Part shown: piece after piece, positions 36,241 through 45,230 of the stretch
Layout of the letters: the number at the start of each line of letters is the position of its first letter
Position numbering within the stretch: the first letter of the stretch is position 1
Assembly (NCBI GenBank): GCA_023389155.1
Contig: JAEWEV010000019.1
Coordinates: forward strand, 1-64,000
Origin: Pseudomonadota bacterium
GTDB lineage: Bacteria > Pseudomonadota > Gammaproteobacteria > Burkholderiales > Burkholderiaceae_B
Direction of reading: 5' to 3'
DNA length: 64,000 nucleotides
Position numbers and translations under genes: made by a program
The notes under the pieces: model-generated
The model's database searches: none
The model's input: the letters and a program-made list of their open reading frames with translations, nothing else
Told to the model about the DNA's origin: nothing

Positions 36241-36371
36241 CGGACACTCCATAACGAAAACTGCAGTTAGTCACTGAATGAAAACTGAATTTCGATCGAC
36301 TGTGGCATTCATGCCGCATCAATCATTTCCTATCACGAAATATATCATTAATATTATCGGCATTTATTTCT

Positions 36372-36399
36372 TATGAAAACACAATTACACTGTTTCATA
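36372..36399. promoter_or_regulatory. candidate LysR operator
   Basis: TATGAAA and TTTCATA are perfect 7-bp arms separated by 14 bp, in the 280-bp region between the divergent LysR and DoxX genes. Position, AT richness and symmetry suit a LysR-type site. No well-spaced promoter hexamers were found around it. Confidence 0.45.
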
Positions 36400-36520
36400 C
36401 CCTAACCGAGCATTCCGCGGCTTTCCCGTGTCACTGTCCGTTTGTCATTGCGTGCAATTGCAGATACAGTCATATCAGGCATCCGCCGTCGGTAGTTATC
36501 TGATCACTAAAGGATTACTC

Positions 36521-36913
36521 ATGAAAACTGACCACCTTGTCCCGTACGCTCTGGCGCTACTACGTATCGTTTCAGGCTATACGCTGATTCTGCACGGCAC
36601 CGCCAAATACTTCCACGTCCCTCATGTCGAAATGTTCGACAATCTCCAGGCGCTGTCCATGCCAGGTGTTGCCGGCATGGTTGAACTGGGCGCGGGATTT
36701 CTGCTCATTCTGGGTCTGTTCACACGATCTGCCGCATTCATCGCCTCCGGCATGACTGCAGTGGCCTATTTCTACGCGCATGCGCCCCAGGGAAATGCAC
36801 TGTTCCCGCTCATGAACGGCGGCGAAACCGTTGTGCTGTACTGCTTTATCTTCCTGTTTATCGCTGCAGCCGGCCCTGGCGCATTCAGCATCGATAATCG
36901 TCGCAAACTGTAG
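36521..36913 (+). CDS. DoxX-family membrane protein
   Basis: A 130-residue protein with four hydrophobic segments, among them ALALLRIVSGYTLILHGTAK and GMVELGAGFLLILGLFTR, which are DoxX hallmarks (R in helix 1, E in helix 2). Members are linked to redox and thiol homeostasis in some bacteria, but this one cannot be assigned a function. ATG 36521 follows AAAGGA with 6 nt spacing; the longer frame from 36428 is unlikely. A hairpin CAGCCGA-TT-TCGGCTG lies 24 bp after the stop (36938-36953) without a T-run. Confidence 0.85.
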   Translation: MKTDHLVPYALALLRIVSGYTLILHGTAKYFHVPHVEMFDNLQALSMPGVAGMVELGAGFLLILGLFTRSAAFIASGMTAVAYFYAHAPQGNALFPLMNGGETVVLYCFIFLFIAAAGPGAFSIDNRRKL

Positions 36914-37169
36914 TCCGGAAAACAGGCTCGACCGACGCAGCCGATTTCGGCTGTGTCCCGCTCACTTCACTCCTGAACCGCCGGGCTGCCAGGCACACCG
37001 CCTGCAAATCACAGCCGATCAACCAGCCGTTCGCTTTACTATCATTTCGCATTTTTGCCCGCCCCGCCTCGGGTGAGCCCGTTCGCGACCCTGAGCGTTC
37101 GTTCTTTGCTGACATCGATACCCTGCCAGACCACTGCTCTGCCCTGGCCCTTTGACTACCGAGATCATT

Positions 37170-37976
37170 ATGACAATGCCTGTCTATTTTATTTCACACG
37201 GGGGCGGCCCCTGGCCCTGGATCAAGGAATGGCAACCCATGTACTCTGCCCTCGAGACCTCCCTGAAGCGACTGCCCTCCGAGCTGCCGCAAACACCCAC
37301 TGCCGTCCTGATGGTGTCTGCCCACTGGGTGACCAGCGAAATCAGCGTGGGTACCGGCAAGCAGCCGGATCTGCTCTATGATTACTATGGCTTTCCCGAG
37401 CACACCTATTCCATTCGTTATCCGGCACCGGGCGATCCCGCTCTGGCAGCGCGTGTCCAGGCCCTGCTGCAGGAGGGCGGCATCGCATCCACGCCGGATG
37501 TCTCACGGGGGTTTGATCACGGTGCTTTTGTGCCGATGGCCATCGCCTGGCCGCAAGCCGACATTCCCATGGTGCAGCTTTCCATACGTAAGGATTACGA
37601 TCCCCGGTTCCACTTGCGCCTGGGCAATCTGCTGGCACCGTTGCGAGAAGAAGGCGTCCTCATCATCGGCAGCGGACTGAGCTATCACAATCTGCGTTTG
37701 CTGGACCAGCGTGGCGCCAAACCTTCTGCCGAGTTCGACACATGGCTGCAACAAACCATTCTGGACAGCGATCCTGAGGTCCGCGCCCGGCGTCTGATTC
37801 AATGGGAAGACGCGCCCTCGGCGCGACTGGCACACGCGCAGGAAGATCATCTGATTCCGCTCATGGTCGCCGTCGGCGCCGCGGGCAAAGATGGTGCGAC
37901 TCTGTCCTATCACGAACGCCATGCTTTTGGCTCCATCACCGCATCCAGCTTCCGTTTCGGGCAATCAGGCGGGTAA
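37170..37976 (+). CDS. LigB-family extradiol dioxygenase (DODA/YgiD type)
   Basis: A 268-residue class III ring-cleavage dioxygenase-like protein. Metal-ligand segments are FISHGGGPW (about residue 10), VSAHWVTSEI, FDHGAFVPM and the C-terminal LSYHERHAFGSI. The 4,5-DOPA dioxygenase group has this size; the natural substrate in bacteria such as E. coli YgiD is unsettled. ATG 37170 (GAG 6 nt upstream) or 37176 is the start; a TTG at 37152 is open too. DoxX and LysR neighbours suggest one locus dealing with aromatic or redox-active compounds. Confidence 0.87.
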   Translation: MTMPVYFISHGGGPWPWIKEWQPMYSALETSLKRLPSELPQTPTAVLMVSAHWVTSEISVGTGKQPDLLYDYYGFPEHTYSIRYPAPGDPALAARVQALLQEGGIASTPDVSRGFDHGAFVPMAIAWPQADIPMVQLSIRKDYDPRFHLRLGNLLAPLREEGVLIIGSGLSYHNLRLLDQRGAKPSAEFDTWLQQTILDSDPEVRARRLIQWEDAPSARLAHAQEDHLIPLMVAVGAAGKDGATLSYHERHAFGSITASSFRFGQSGG

Positions 37977-38181
37977 GCCTGTTTCGTGGGAGTGCCTTGC
38001 TGTTGGGCCAACAGATCCCCCAATAATTCTCCTGCGATAACGCCAACGGTTCCCGATGCTCGTGCACCGCCGCTAGCGTCGGCGGCAAGCTCGTGCCCAA
38101 ATTCGCCCTTGCTGCCGGATCCACTTGCCAAAGGTCACCACGATCTCCACAATACGGGTTTGTGCGAAAAGTCCCTGCATC

Positions 38182-39045
38182 ATGACACCGCGGCAACAAG
38201 GCCTGGCGAGCGCCCATATCGCTGCCATATTTTTTGGATTAACCGGCGTACTCGGCCACGTGATTCACGCCAGCCCCATGACCATTACCTTCGGTCGTGC
38301 GCTGTTTGCCGTGCTGGCTCTGCTCGCGGTCTCGTTCTTCCTGAAAACATCGGTACTGCACGGGCTGAACCGACGCAACATCGCCTCTCTGCTCTGCTCC
38401 AGCGTTGCACTGACCATTCACTGGGTCACCTTTTTTATCGCGGTCAAAACCGGTGGCATCGCCATTGCCACTCTCGGTTTTGCCAGTTTTCCGGCGTTTA
38501 TCACGCTGCTGGAAAGAGTAATCCTGAAAGACCAGGTGAACCTGCTGGACTGGATTCTGGTCGTGCTGGTCATCACCGGCCTGATCCTGGTGACGCCCGC
38601 GGTCGACCTGAGCAATGCGGGCACCATCGGTCTGTTCTGGGGCGTCATCTCTGCCATCACATTCGCTACGCTTGCACTTATTAATCGCACCCTGAACGGG
38701 CTCAATGCCATACAGGTGGCCTTCTGGCAGAATCTGGTTGTGCTGTTGCTCTGCCTGCCACTGGGCATAGGCGGGATGGCCCTACTTTCCGGCACCAGCC
38801 TGTTCTGGCTGATTGTTCTGGGTGTGATGTGCACTGCCTTCTCCCACTTCCTGTTCGTCCACAGTCTGCGCAGCATCACGGCGCGCAGTGCCGGGCTCAT
38901 CATTGCGCTCGAGCCGGTTTACGCTATTGCATTTGCCATGCTCCTGTTTAACGAGCAACCAACATTGCGTATGGCGCTAGGCGCCGTACTGATTATCGCT
39001 GCCGCCGTGTGTCCGAGAAAGCAGACAAGCCACGCCGCCGCCTGA
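38182..39045 (+). CDS. EamA/DMT-family exporter
   Basis: A 287-residue membrane protein with about ten helices in two EamA repeats, for example HIAAIFFGLTGVLGHVIHAS and the second repeat GLFWGVISAITFATLALINR. LEPVYAIAFAMLLFNEQPT is the typical last-repeat motif. Transporters of this superfamily export amino acids or other metabolites; no substrate can be named. ATG 38182 is chosen; the frame extends to TTG 38125. Confidence 0.88.
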   Translation: MTPRQQGLASAHIAAIFFGLTGVLGHVIHASPMTITFGRALFAVLALLAVSFFLKTSVLHGLNRRNIASLLCSSVALTIHWVTFFIAVKTGGIAIATLGFASFPAFITLLERVILKDQVNLLDWILVVLVITGLILVTPAVDLSNAGTIGLFWGVISAITFATLALINRTLNGLNAIQVAFWQNLVVLLLCLPLGIGGMALLSGTSLFWLIVLGVMCTAFSHFLFVHSLRSITARSAGLIIALEPVYAIAFAMLLFNEQPTLRMALGAVLIIAAAVCPRKQTSHAAA

Positions 39046-39090
39046 CACCGACGACAAACCGGTTTGCCTTGAAGCGTTAGCAGGTGCAGG

Positions 39091-39120
39091 TTGTAGCCTG
39101 CCTGCGCGAGGCGCTACAAT
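39091..39120 (+). promoter_or_regulatory. candidate promoter of the exonuclease III gene
   Basis: TTGTAG (39091-39096) and TACAAT (39115-39120) are separated by 18 bp, about 30 bp before the Shine-Dalgarno sequence. The hexamers also lie in a perfect inverted repeat TTGTAGC-N15-GCTACAA, so the element could alternatively be a protein-binding site. Confidence 0.55.
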
Positions 39121-39154
39121 AGGCCGCAATGTCTCCCCGAAAAAAGGATTTCCC

Positions 39155-39961
39155 GTGCTTCGCGTTACTTCACTCAATGTCAACGGATTGCGTTCTGCAT
39201 TCCGCAAGGGACTGGCTCCATGGCTGGAAAAACATAATGCAGATGTAATATGCCTGCAGGAAATCAAGATTCAGGATGCAGACCTGATTGATGAACTGCG
39301 CCATCCGCTCAATTACACCGGCTACTTTTGTCATGCCGAAAAAAAAGGATACAGCGGCGTGGGGCTATATGTCAGGCATGGCGCACAGGTCAATGCCGGC
39401 ATGGCGTGTGACGAATTCGATCGGGAAGGCAGAATTCTGCGTGCCGATTTCAAGGATCTGACCATTATCAGTGCCTACCTGCCCTCGGGTTCAAGCGGAG
39501 ACGAACGGCAGGCGGCGAAATTCCGTTTTCTGGATCACTTTGGCCCCTGGGTCGATGCCATGATGGACGACTATCGTAAAACCGGTCACAACTATATTAT
39601 CTGCGGTGACTGGAATATTGCACACAAAGAGATTGATCTGAAAAACTGGAAAGGCAATCTCAAAAACTCCGGCTTTACGCCCGAAGAAAGAGCCTGGATT
39701 TCAGATGTGTTTGATAAACGCGGGTTCGTCGACGTCTTCCGCAAAGTTAACCAGGAACCAGACCAGTACACCTGGTGGAGTAACCGCGGACAGGCCTGGG
39801 CGAAGAATGTGGGTTGGCGTATCGATTACCAGATTGCCACGCCAGGCATCGCCGACAAGGCCGTTGCCACGTCCATATATAAAGAGGAGCGCTTCTCGGA
39901 TCACGCTCCCCTGACAATCGACTATGACTGGAACCTCGAACCTTTCGCCCAGGCTATCTAA
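39155..39961 (+). CDS. xthA: exodeoxyribonuclease III
   Basis: A 268-residue AP endonuclease/3'-5' exonuclease of the EEP superfamily. Conserved blocks: LRVTSLNVNGLRSA (Asn), DVICLQEIKIQ (metal-binding Glu), ICGDWNIAHKEIDL (Asp-Asn), YTWWSN and FSDHAPLTIDYDW (catalytic His). It starts with GTG 39155, preceded by AAGGA at 6 nt; no nearby ATG is in frame. It ends 4 bp inside the convergent cytochrome gene. Confidence 0.94.
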   Translation: MLRVTSLNVNGLRSAFRKGLAPWLEKHNADVICLQEIKIQDADLIDELRHPLNYTGYFCHAEKKGYSGVGLYVRHGAQVNAGMACDEFDREGRILRADFKDLTIISAYLPSGSSGDERQAAKFRFLDHFGPWVDAMMDDYRKTGHNYIICGDWNIAHKEIDLKNWKGNLKNSGFTPEERAWISDVFDKRGFVDVFRKVNQEPDQYTWWSNRGQAWAKNVGWRIDYQIATPGIADKAVATSIYKEERFSDHAPLTIDYDWNLEPFAQAI

Positions 39962-41232
39962 TCGATATTGCGAACGCGATTGACACTGCGCCGGTTGATG
40001 CCGCCCGACTCATTACCCCAGGTATTGCGAATATATGTTGTCGCAGCGGCAATCTCCTGATCATTCAGGAAATGACGGAACGGTGGCATGCCATAGGGCT
40101 GCGGTGTTTTTTCGGTAGTCGGTGTAAAGCCGCCATCCATGATCACCCGCAATAAACCGGTAGTATCTTCTCCCCTGACCAGACTGTTGCCTGCCAGTGA
40201 GGGCCAGACACCCTTCACACCTTTGCCATCTGCCTGATGGCAGGCAGCACAATACTGGCCATAAATTTTCCTGCCCATGGAATACAAGGTATCATTCACG
40301 TCGCCACTCTGGCCGGTTTTCAGTCCCGCCACCGGCAAGGACTTCAGATACGCCGCAATATCGGATACATCGCGCGCATTCAAATACTGAACGCCACGCA
40401 AGGCCTCGCTCATCGGCCCCACAACCGAACCATGTGCGGAAGCGCCGGTCAGCAGCAAATCGGCAATATCCTGTTCGCTCCAGTTGCCCAAGCCTCCATC
40501 GGTATCACCCGTCAGGGCCGGCGCATACCAGATCCCGTCCGGCATTCTGCCGCCCTGTAAAGGACGGCTCTGATCCATGCCACCCAGGCTGTCGCGCGGC
40601 GTATGACATTCGGCACAATGCGCCACCCCATCCACCAGATGCCTGCCGCGCAAAAGCGGATCGGATGACGGCTCTGTCTTCGCAACCGCCGGAGCAGGAC
40701 GAAAATACAGGGCACGCCAGAAAGCCAGCAGAAACCGCAAATTGAACGGCGACTGCAGATCATGGGCTGGCGCCTGTCTGTCACTTGGCGGGAGGGTTTG
40801 CAGATAACTGAAAATGGCATCGGTATCCTCGCGACTCATATGCGAGTAGCTCTGATAAGGAAAGGCCGGATATAGCAGCGAGCCGTCAGGCGCCTTGCCA
40901 TTGTGAAGTACCTGCCAGAAATCATCCGCCGTCCAACGGCCAATACCGTGGTCTGGATCTGGCGTGATATTGGGGGCAAAAAAGGTACCGAATTCAGTTT
41001 TCAGTCCGCTGCCGCCTGAAAATTCGGCGGTATTAACCGCCGTGTGGCAGCCTACGCAATTTCCGATCTGCGTCAGATACTTGCCGCGCGCGATCACGGC
41101 CTCGCTCACCCTGCCGTCAGACAACGTCGACGGCACCAGCTCGCCATCACGCGCTCCCAGCCAGTACATTCCGCCAGCGACCAGCAGCCCGATGATCACA
41201 ATTGCAGCCAGTCCTCTTACAAGCCATTTCAT
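39958..41232 (-). CDS. membrane-anchored triheme cytochrome c
   Basis: A 424-residue cytochrome with an N-terminal anchor (LAAIVIIGLLVAGGMYW) and three CxxCH haem sites: CVGCH at residues 59-63, CAECH near 204 and CAACH near 337. The three-haem order resembles the cytochrome subunit of membrane alcohol, gluconate or sorbitol dehydrogenases, which passes electrons to quinone or an oxidase. No dehydrogenase gene is adjacent, so the donor is unknown. Its start overlaps the upstream cytochrome stop by 4 bp. Confidence 0.9.
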   Translation of the reverse strand: MKWLVRGLAAIVIIGLLVAGGMYWLGARDGELVPSTLSDGRVSEAVIARGKYLTQIGNCVGCHTAVNTAEFSGGSGLKTEFGTFFAPNITPDPDHGIGRWTADDFWQVLHNGKAPDGSLLYPAFPYQSYSHMSREDTDAIFSYLQTLPPSDRQAPAHDLQSPFNLRFLLAFWRALYFRPAPAVAKTEPSSDPLLRGRHLVDGVAHCAECHTPRDSLGGMDQSRPLQGGRMPDGIWYAPALTGDTDGGLGNWSEQDIADLLLTGASAHGSVVGPMSEALRGVQYLNARDVSDIAAYLKSLPVAGLKTGQSGDVNDTLYSMGRKIYGQYCAACHQADGKGVKGVWPSLAGNSLVRGEDTTGLLRVIMDGGFTPTTEKTPQPYGMPPFRHFLNDQEIAAATTYIRNTWGNESGGINRRSVNRVRNID

Positions 41233-42122
41233 TGCTGCGCTCCTGATACCGTCTGAATGCCGCAGGTCACGGGCGTTTTTTCCGGTTCACTGATGTGTCC
41301 GGCGGCACGCGGATCCTGTCCTGCCAGCCAGGCAGACACTGCCTGCACTTCTGCCGAGGTCATTTTCCTTGCAACATCACCCATGCAATCGGGGTCCACG
41401 GAATGACGAATGCCATACTGCCAGGCACCCATCTGTGCCGTAATATATTCGTTGGTCAGTCCTGTCAGACCGGGAATGGCGGGCTTCATGCCCTTGAGAT
41501 TGTCGCCATGACAGGCCACACAGGCAGGAATGTCCCGCTCGGGCGCACCGTGGCGAACCAGCTGCTCGCCCTGCTTCAAAATGGTTGGGGATACGCGTAG
41601 CGGCGCAGACTCCTCATACTCTGGTTGCTGCTCGCTGAACCAGACAGCAATCTCTTTCAGATAGTCGTCGGAGAGTGTGACCAGCAGTCGCTGCATGGGC
41701 ATGTATTCACGTCGCCCCTCACGGAATCTCAGGAGCTGCTGGTACAGGTATTCTGCAGGCTTGCCCGATATGCGCGGGTAGAAAGCATCTGCCCCCTGCA
41801 CCCCAGTGGCACCATGACACATGGTACAGGCGGCCACCCGTGCCTGCATGGACCCCGGCTCTCCGACAGGAATCCGGTTTTCATCATTTGCCGGCGTCAC
41901 AGGCGTCGCGGGTTGGGCTTTGGGCGGTTGTACGGGCGCGTTTGCCCCGGGCATCTGCGCGGGGTCATCGGCCGCCACACTGGTCGTGGATGTGGAACGC
42001 GTTGCCTGTCCGCCAGCGTCGGCTTGCGGCTCGGCCGGAGTTTGGGACATCGCCACCGACATCGCCAGGATACAGGACAGCGGCAACATCACTCTTACCA
42101 CGCTCAATGAAATCACATTCAT
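41229..42122 (-). CDS. diheme cytochrome c (c4-like)
   Basis: A 297-residue exported cytochrome. The signal peptide ends near AMSVAMSQ and is followed by an unusually long Ala/Pro/Thr/Gln-rich linker to about residue 85. Two cytochrome domains follow, with CTMCHG (haem 1, residues 99-103) and CVACHG about 105 residues later. The second half KGMKPAIPGLTGLTNEYI resembles cytochrome c4. It is probably a periplasmic electron carrier for the co-transcribed triheme protein. The gap to ampG is 12 bp, so the pair may be an extension of the methionine-ampG transcript. Confidence 0.9.
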   Translation of the reverse strand: MNVISLSVVRVMLPLSCILAMSVAMSQTPAEPQADAGGQATRSTSTTSVAADDPAQMPGANAPVQPPKAQPATPVTPANDENRIPVGEPGSMQARVAACTMCHGATGVQGADAFYPRISGKPAEYLYQQLLRFREGRREYMPMQRLLVTLSDDYLKEIAVWFSEQQPEYEESAPLRVSPTILKQGEQLVRHGAPERDIPACVACHGDNLKGMKPAIPGLTGLTNEYITAQMGAWQYGIRHSVDPDCMGDVARKMTSAEVQAVSAWLAGQDPRAAGHISEPEKTPVTCGIQTVSGAQQ

Positions 42123-42134
42123 CGTTCGCCTCTT

Positions 42135-43412
42135 TCAATCCTCTGCAGACGCCACAGGTGCCGCGGACGGGTCTTTTTCAAGTCCCCTGATTTCGGCACG
42201 CATAAACCACAAGACGATCAGTCCCGGCAGCGCAATAAAGAAAGTAAATATAAAAAAAACAGGCCAGCCATAGGCCTCGACAATAGGTGGCGTCATTGGG
42301 CCAGCCACAAAAACCCTGCCTACTGCCGACAACGCGGACAGCAGCGCAAACTGGCTCGCGGTAAATTGCACATGACATAAAGCCATCAGCAGGGCAACAA
42401 ATGCCGCCGTACCCAGACCACCACAAAGATTTTCAAACCCTACACCCAATGCCATCAGGGGCAAATTCTGCGGATGCAGAGCGATGACCGTGTACATAAG
42501 ATTTGACAGCGCCTGCAGCAAGCCGAACAGCATCAGCGAGCGATACAACCCCAACTTGCTCATAATACCGCCGCCAATCAGCGCACCAATAATGGTGGCC
42601 ACCACGGCAAGAATCTTGTTGACCGTCCCGACGATTTCCGGCGAGAAACCGGCACCGCGTATCAGGAACGTGGTTGACAGCGCGCCGGCAAAGGCATCAC
42701 CCAGCTTATAGAGCACGATCAGGGCAAGAATACTTAGCGCGCCCTTGCGGGAAAGAAACTCCTGGAACGGGACGGTGAACGCTTCGTACAGTGTGCGCGG
42801 CGTTCTGTTCGCCCCGGCGGCCTCAGGCTCCGGCGCCAGCCAGGTAAGGACAGCAGCGCCGAACATCAACATGCCCATGAGGATATACATGCCGTTCCAG
42901 CCCGTCCATACTGCGGCCAGCCAGATCGCCAGTCCGCCAGACACGATCATGCCGATACGGTAGCCCAGCGTACGGATTGCCGCACCCGCTGCGCGTTCCT
43001 CATGATGCAGCACATCTGCACTATAGGCGTCAAACGCAATGTCCTGAGTCGCCGACAGAAAGGCGACCACCGTTGCCAGCGCTGCCAGCCAAAACAGCGA
43101 GCGCGAGGGATCCAGCAAACCCATGCCACAAATGGTCAGTCCCAGCAGGATCTGCGATATTGCCATCCAGCCACGGCGCCGGCCCAGCAATGGCGGAACA
43201 TAACGATCAATGAACGGTGCCCAGAGAAACTTGAAGGTGTAGGCTGCACCCACCAGAGTCAGGAAACCAATTTCTGTGAGGGGAACGTTTTCGACCGTCG
43301 CCCATGCCTGCAGCGTGCCGCCGGTCAGCGCCAGCGGCAAGCCACTGGCCAGTCCGAGCAGCAGCAAAGGATAGACACGCGGACTTAAATAAGGACGAAT
43401 CAGATTTATCAT
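42135..43412 (-). CDS. ampG: muropeptide permease AmpG (MFS)
   Basis: A 425-residue MFS protein importing anhydromuropeptides for peptidoglycan recycling. Twelve hydrophobic segments are visible. Family features: LLGLASGLPLALTGGTLQAW at the N-terminus, KFLWAPFIDRYVPPLLGRRR after TM2, and ATQDIAFDAYSADVL in TM4-5. The short C-terminus suits the 12-helix form. It overlaps metW by 4 bp, a linkage I recall from Alcaligenaceae. Confidence 0.9.
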   Translation of the reverse strand: MINLIRPYLSPRVYPLLLLGLASGLPLALTGGTLQAWATVENVPLTEIGFLTLVGAAYTFKFLWAPFIDRYVPPLLGRRRGWMAISQILLGLTICGMGLLDPSRSLFWLAALATVVAFLSATQDIAFDAYSADVLHHEERAAGAAIRTLGYRIGMIVSGGLAIWLAAVWTGWNGMYILMGMLMFGAAVLTWLAPEPEAAGANRTPRTLYEAFTVPFQEFLSRKGALSILALIVLYKLGDAFAGALSTTFLIRGAGFSPEIVGTVNKILAVVATIIGALIGGGIMSKLGLYRSLMLFGLLQALSNLMYTVIALHPQNLPLMALGVGFENLCGGLGTAAFVALLMALCHVQFTASQFALLSALSAVGRVFVAGPMTPPIVEAYGWPVFFIFTFFIALPGLIVLWFMRAEIRGLEKDPSAAPVASAED

Positions 43413-44035
43413 ATTGCGGTCTTTCTGCCGGTCTCGAAATGATAGACCGCCAGCGTGCTGCGCAGACTGGGCATGAGGGAAATCTCGGTCTCATCCCGGA
43501 AGGTCGCGCGCTCGATAATCCGGAAGCCAAGCCGTGCGGCCAGATCCTCAAAATCTCGGAGCGTGCACAAATGAATATTCGGCGTGTTGTACCATTCATA
43601 CGGCATCTGTCCCGTGACCGGCATACGTCCATTCAGGATGGACAGACCGTGAGTCCAGTGGCCGAAATTCGGAAACGACACGACGCCATATTTGGCGACA
43701 CGCCCCATTTCCTTCAGAACATGCTCGGTATTGACCACCGCCTGAAGCGTCTGTGACAGAACAACCGTATCAAACTGCTGATCATCGAACATGGCCAGCC
43801 CGTCATCCAGATTCTGCTGTATTACGCGTACACCCTTGTTGACGCAGGCGATGACCAGGGCATCCTCCTTTTCAACACCCACTGCGGTGACACCCCGCTG
43901 ACTTTGCAAATGCGAAAGCAGCGCGCCGTCACCGCAGCCCAGGTCCAGTACACGGGAACCATCACGGATCCAGCCGGCAATGCGCAGCAGGTCTGCACGT
44001 ACCTTTTTCTGTTCTGTCTGTTGTGTGTTGCTCAT
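43409..44035 (-). CDS. metW: methionine biosynthesis protein MetW
   Basis: A 208-residue SAM-dependent-methyltransferase-fold protein with VLDLGCGDGALLSHL (SAM motif I) and VVSFPNFGHWTHGLSIL, characteristic of MetW. MetW supports the activity of the adjacent homoserine acyltransferase; its exact reaction is not settled. It overlaps metX and ampG by 4 bp on either side. Confidence 0.93.
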   Translation of the reverse strand: MSNTQQTEQKKVRADLLRIAGWIRDGSRVLDLGCGDGALLSHLQSQRGVTAVGVEKEDALVIACVNKGVRVIQQNLDDGLAMFDDQQFDTVVLSQTLQAVVNTEHVLKEMGRVAKYGVVSFPNFGHWTHGLSILNGRMPVTGQMPYEWYNTPNIHLCTLRDFEDLAARLGFRIIERATFRDETEISLMPSLRSTLAVYHFETGRKTAI

Positions 44036-45228
44036 GCTGCTTCCTGGGTGCTAGCTTCGGATTCCAGATTCAGACTCTGGGCAATGCGGTGATAATACGC
44101 CCTGACCACGGCGTGATAACGCGGATCTTCCAGCAGAAAGGCATCATGCCCGTGCGGCGCATCAATTTCGGCATACGTGACCTGCTGCCCGTTCTTGAGC
44201 AGTGCCTTCACAAGCTCTCGCGTGCGCTCTGGCGGAAAGCGCCAGTCAGTTGAAAACGACACCGCCAGAAATTCGGCCTGTGCCGGGCGCAGGGCTTCGG
44301 TCAGGTCCCCGCCATGCCTGCTGGCAGGATCGAAGTAATCCAGCGCCCGTGTAATCAGCAAATAGGTATTGGCATCAAAATATCGCGAAAACTTCTCTCC
44401 CTGATAACGCAGATACGACTCGACCTCGAACTCCACATCATAACCAAAACGGAACCGGCCGTCCTCGGTAGGGTTGCGTTGGGCACGACCGAATTTTTCT
44501 GCCATATCATCATCAGACAGATAAGTAATATGCCCTACCATTCGGGCCACGGACAATCCGCGAGCAGGAACAGTATTGAATTCGTAATAATTTCCACCGT
44601 GAAAATCGGGATCGCTGATGATTGCGCGTCGTGCCACTTCGTTAAAGGCAATATTCTGTGCCGACAGGCTTGTTGTGCTTGCCACGACAACGCAATGGGC
44701 AACTCTTTCGGGCAGTTCGATGGCCCAGCTCAGGGCCTGCATGCCGCCGAGCGAGCCACCCATGACAGCGGCAAACCGGTTAATGCCAAAATGATCTGCC
44801 ACTCTGGCCTGGGCATGCACCCAGTCTTCGACCGTCACCACCGGAAAGGCCGATCCCCAAGGCTTGCCCGTGGCAGGATCAATCGAGGCAGGACCGGTGG
44901 AACCAAAACACGAACCCAGGTTGTTCACACCAATCACAAAATAGATATTCGTATCTACCGGTTTGCCCGGACCAACCATATTGTCCCACCAGCCCACGTC
45001 TTTTTCGTCGCTGGCAGACACCCCGGCGACATGATGTGAGGCATTCAGCGCATGGCAGACAAGAACGGCGTTGCTGCGCGCGGCATTGAGCTGGCCATAG
45101 GTTTCCACGGCAAGCGTATACGACGGCAATACCTGGCCACTACTGAGCGTGAGAGGTTCATCGAACTGAAGATATTGGGGCGTAACCACGCCCACAGACT
45201 GCTGTGAAGAAGAATGTTGTGAGACCAT
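44032..45228 (-). CDS. metX: homoserine O-acyltransferase MetX
   Basis: A 398-residue alpha/beta hydrolase acylating L-homoserine, the first committed step of methionine synthesis. The nucleophile is S159 in VMGGSLGGMQAL, the acid is Asp in STDWRFPPE and the base is His in PHGHDAFLLE. Whether it uses acetyl- or succinyl-CoA cannot be decided by eye; annotation as acetyltransferase is often wrong in proteobacteria. ATG 45228 lies 5 nt after the AAAAAGG that is part of a SAM-II riboswitch, so translation should fall when SAM is abundant. Confidence 0.95.
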   Translation of the reverse strand: MVSQHSSSQQSVGVVTPQYLQFDEPLTLSSGQVLPSYTLAVETYGQLNAARSNAVLVCHALNASHHVAGVSASDEKDVGWWDNMVGPGKPVDTNIYFVIGVNNLGSCFGSTGPASIDPATGKPWGSAFPVVTVEDWVHAQARVADHFGINRFAAVMGGSLGGMQALSWAIELPERVAHCVVVASTTSLSAQNIAFNEVARRAIISDPDFHGGNYYEFNTVPARGLSVARMVGHITYLSDDDMAEKFGRAQRNPTEDGRFRFGYDVEFEVESYLRYQGEKFSRYFDANTYLLITRALDYFDPASRHGGDLTEALRPAQAEFLAVSFSTDWRFPPERTRELVKALLKNGQQVTYAEIDAPHGHDAFLLEDPRYHAVVRAYYHRIAQSLNLESEASTQEAA

Positions 45229-45230
45229 AC

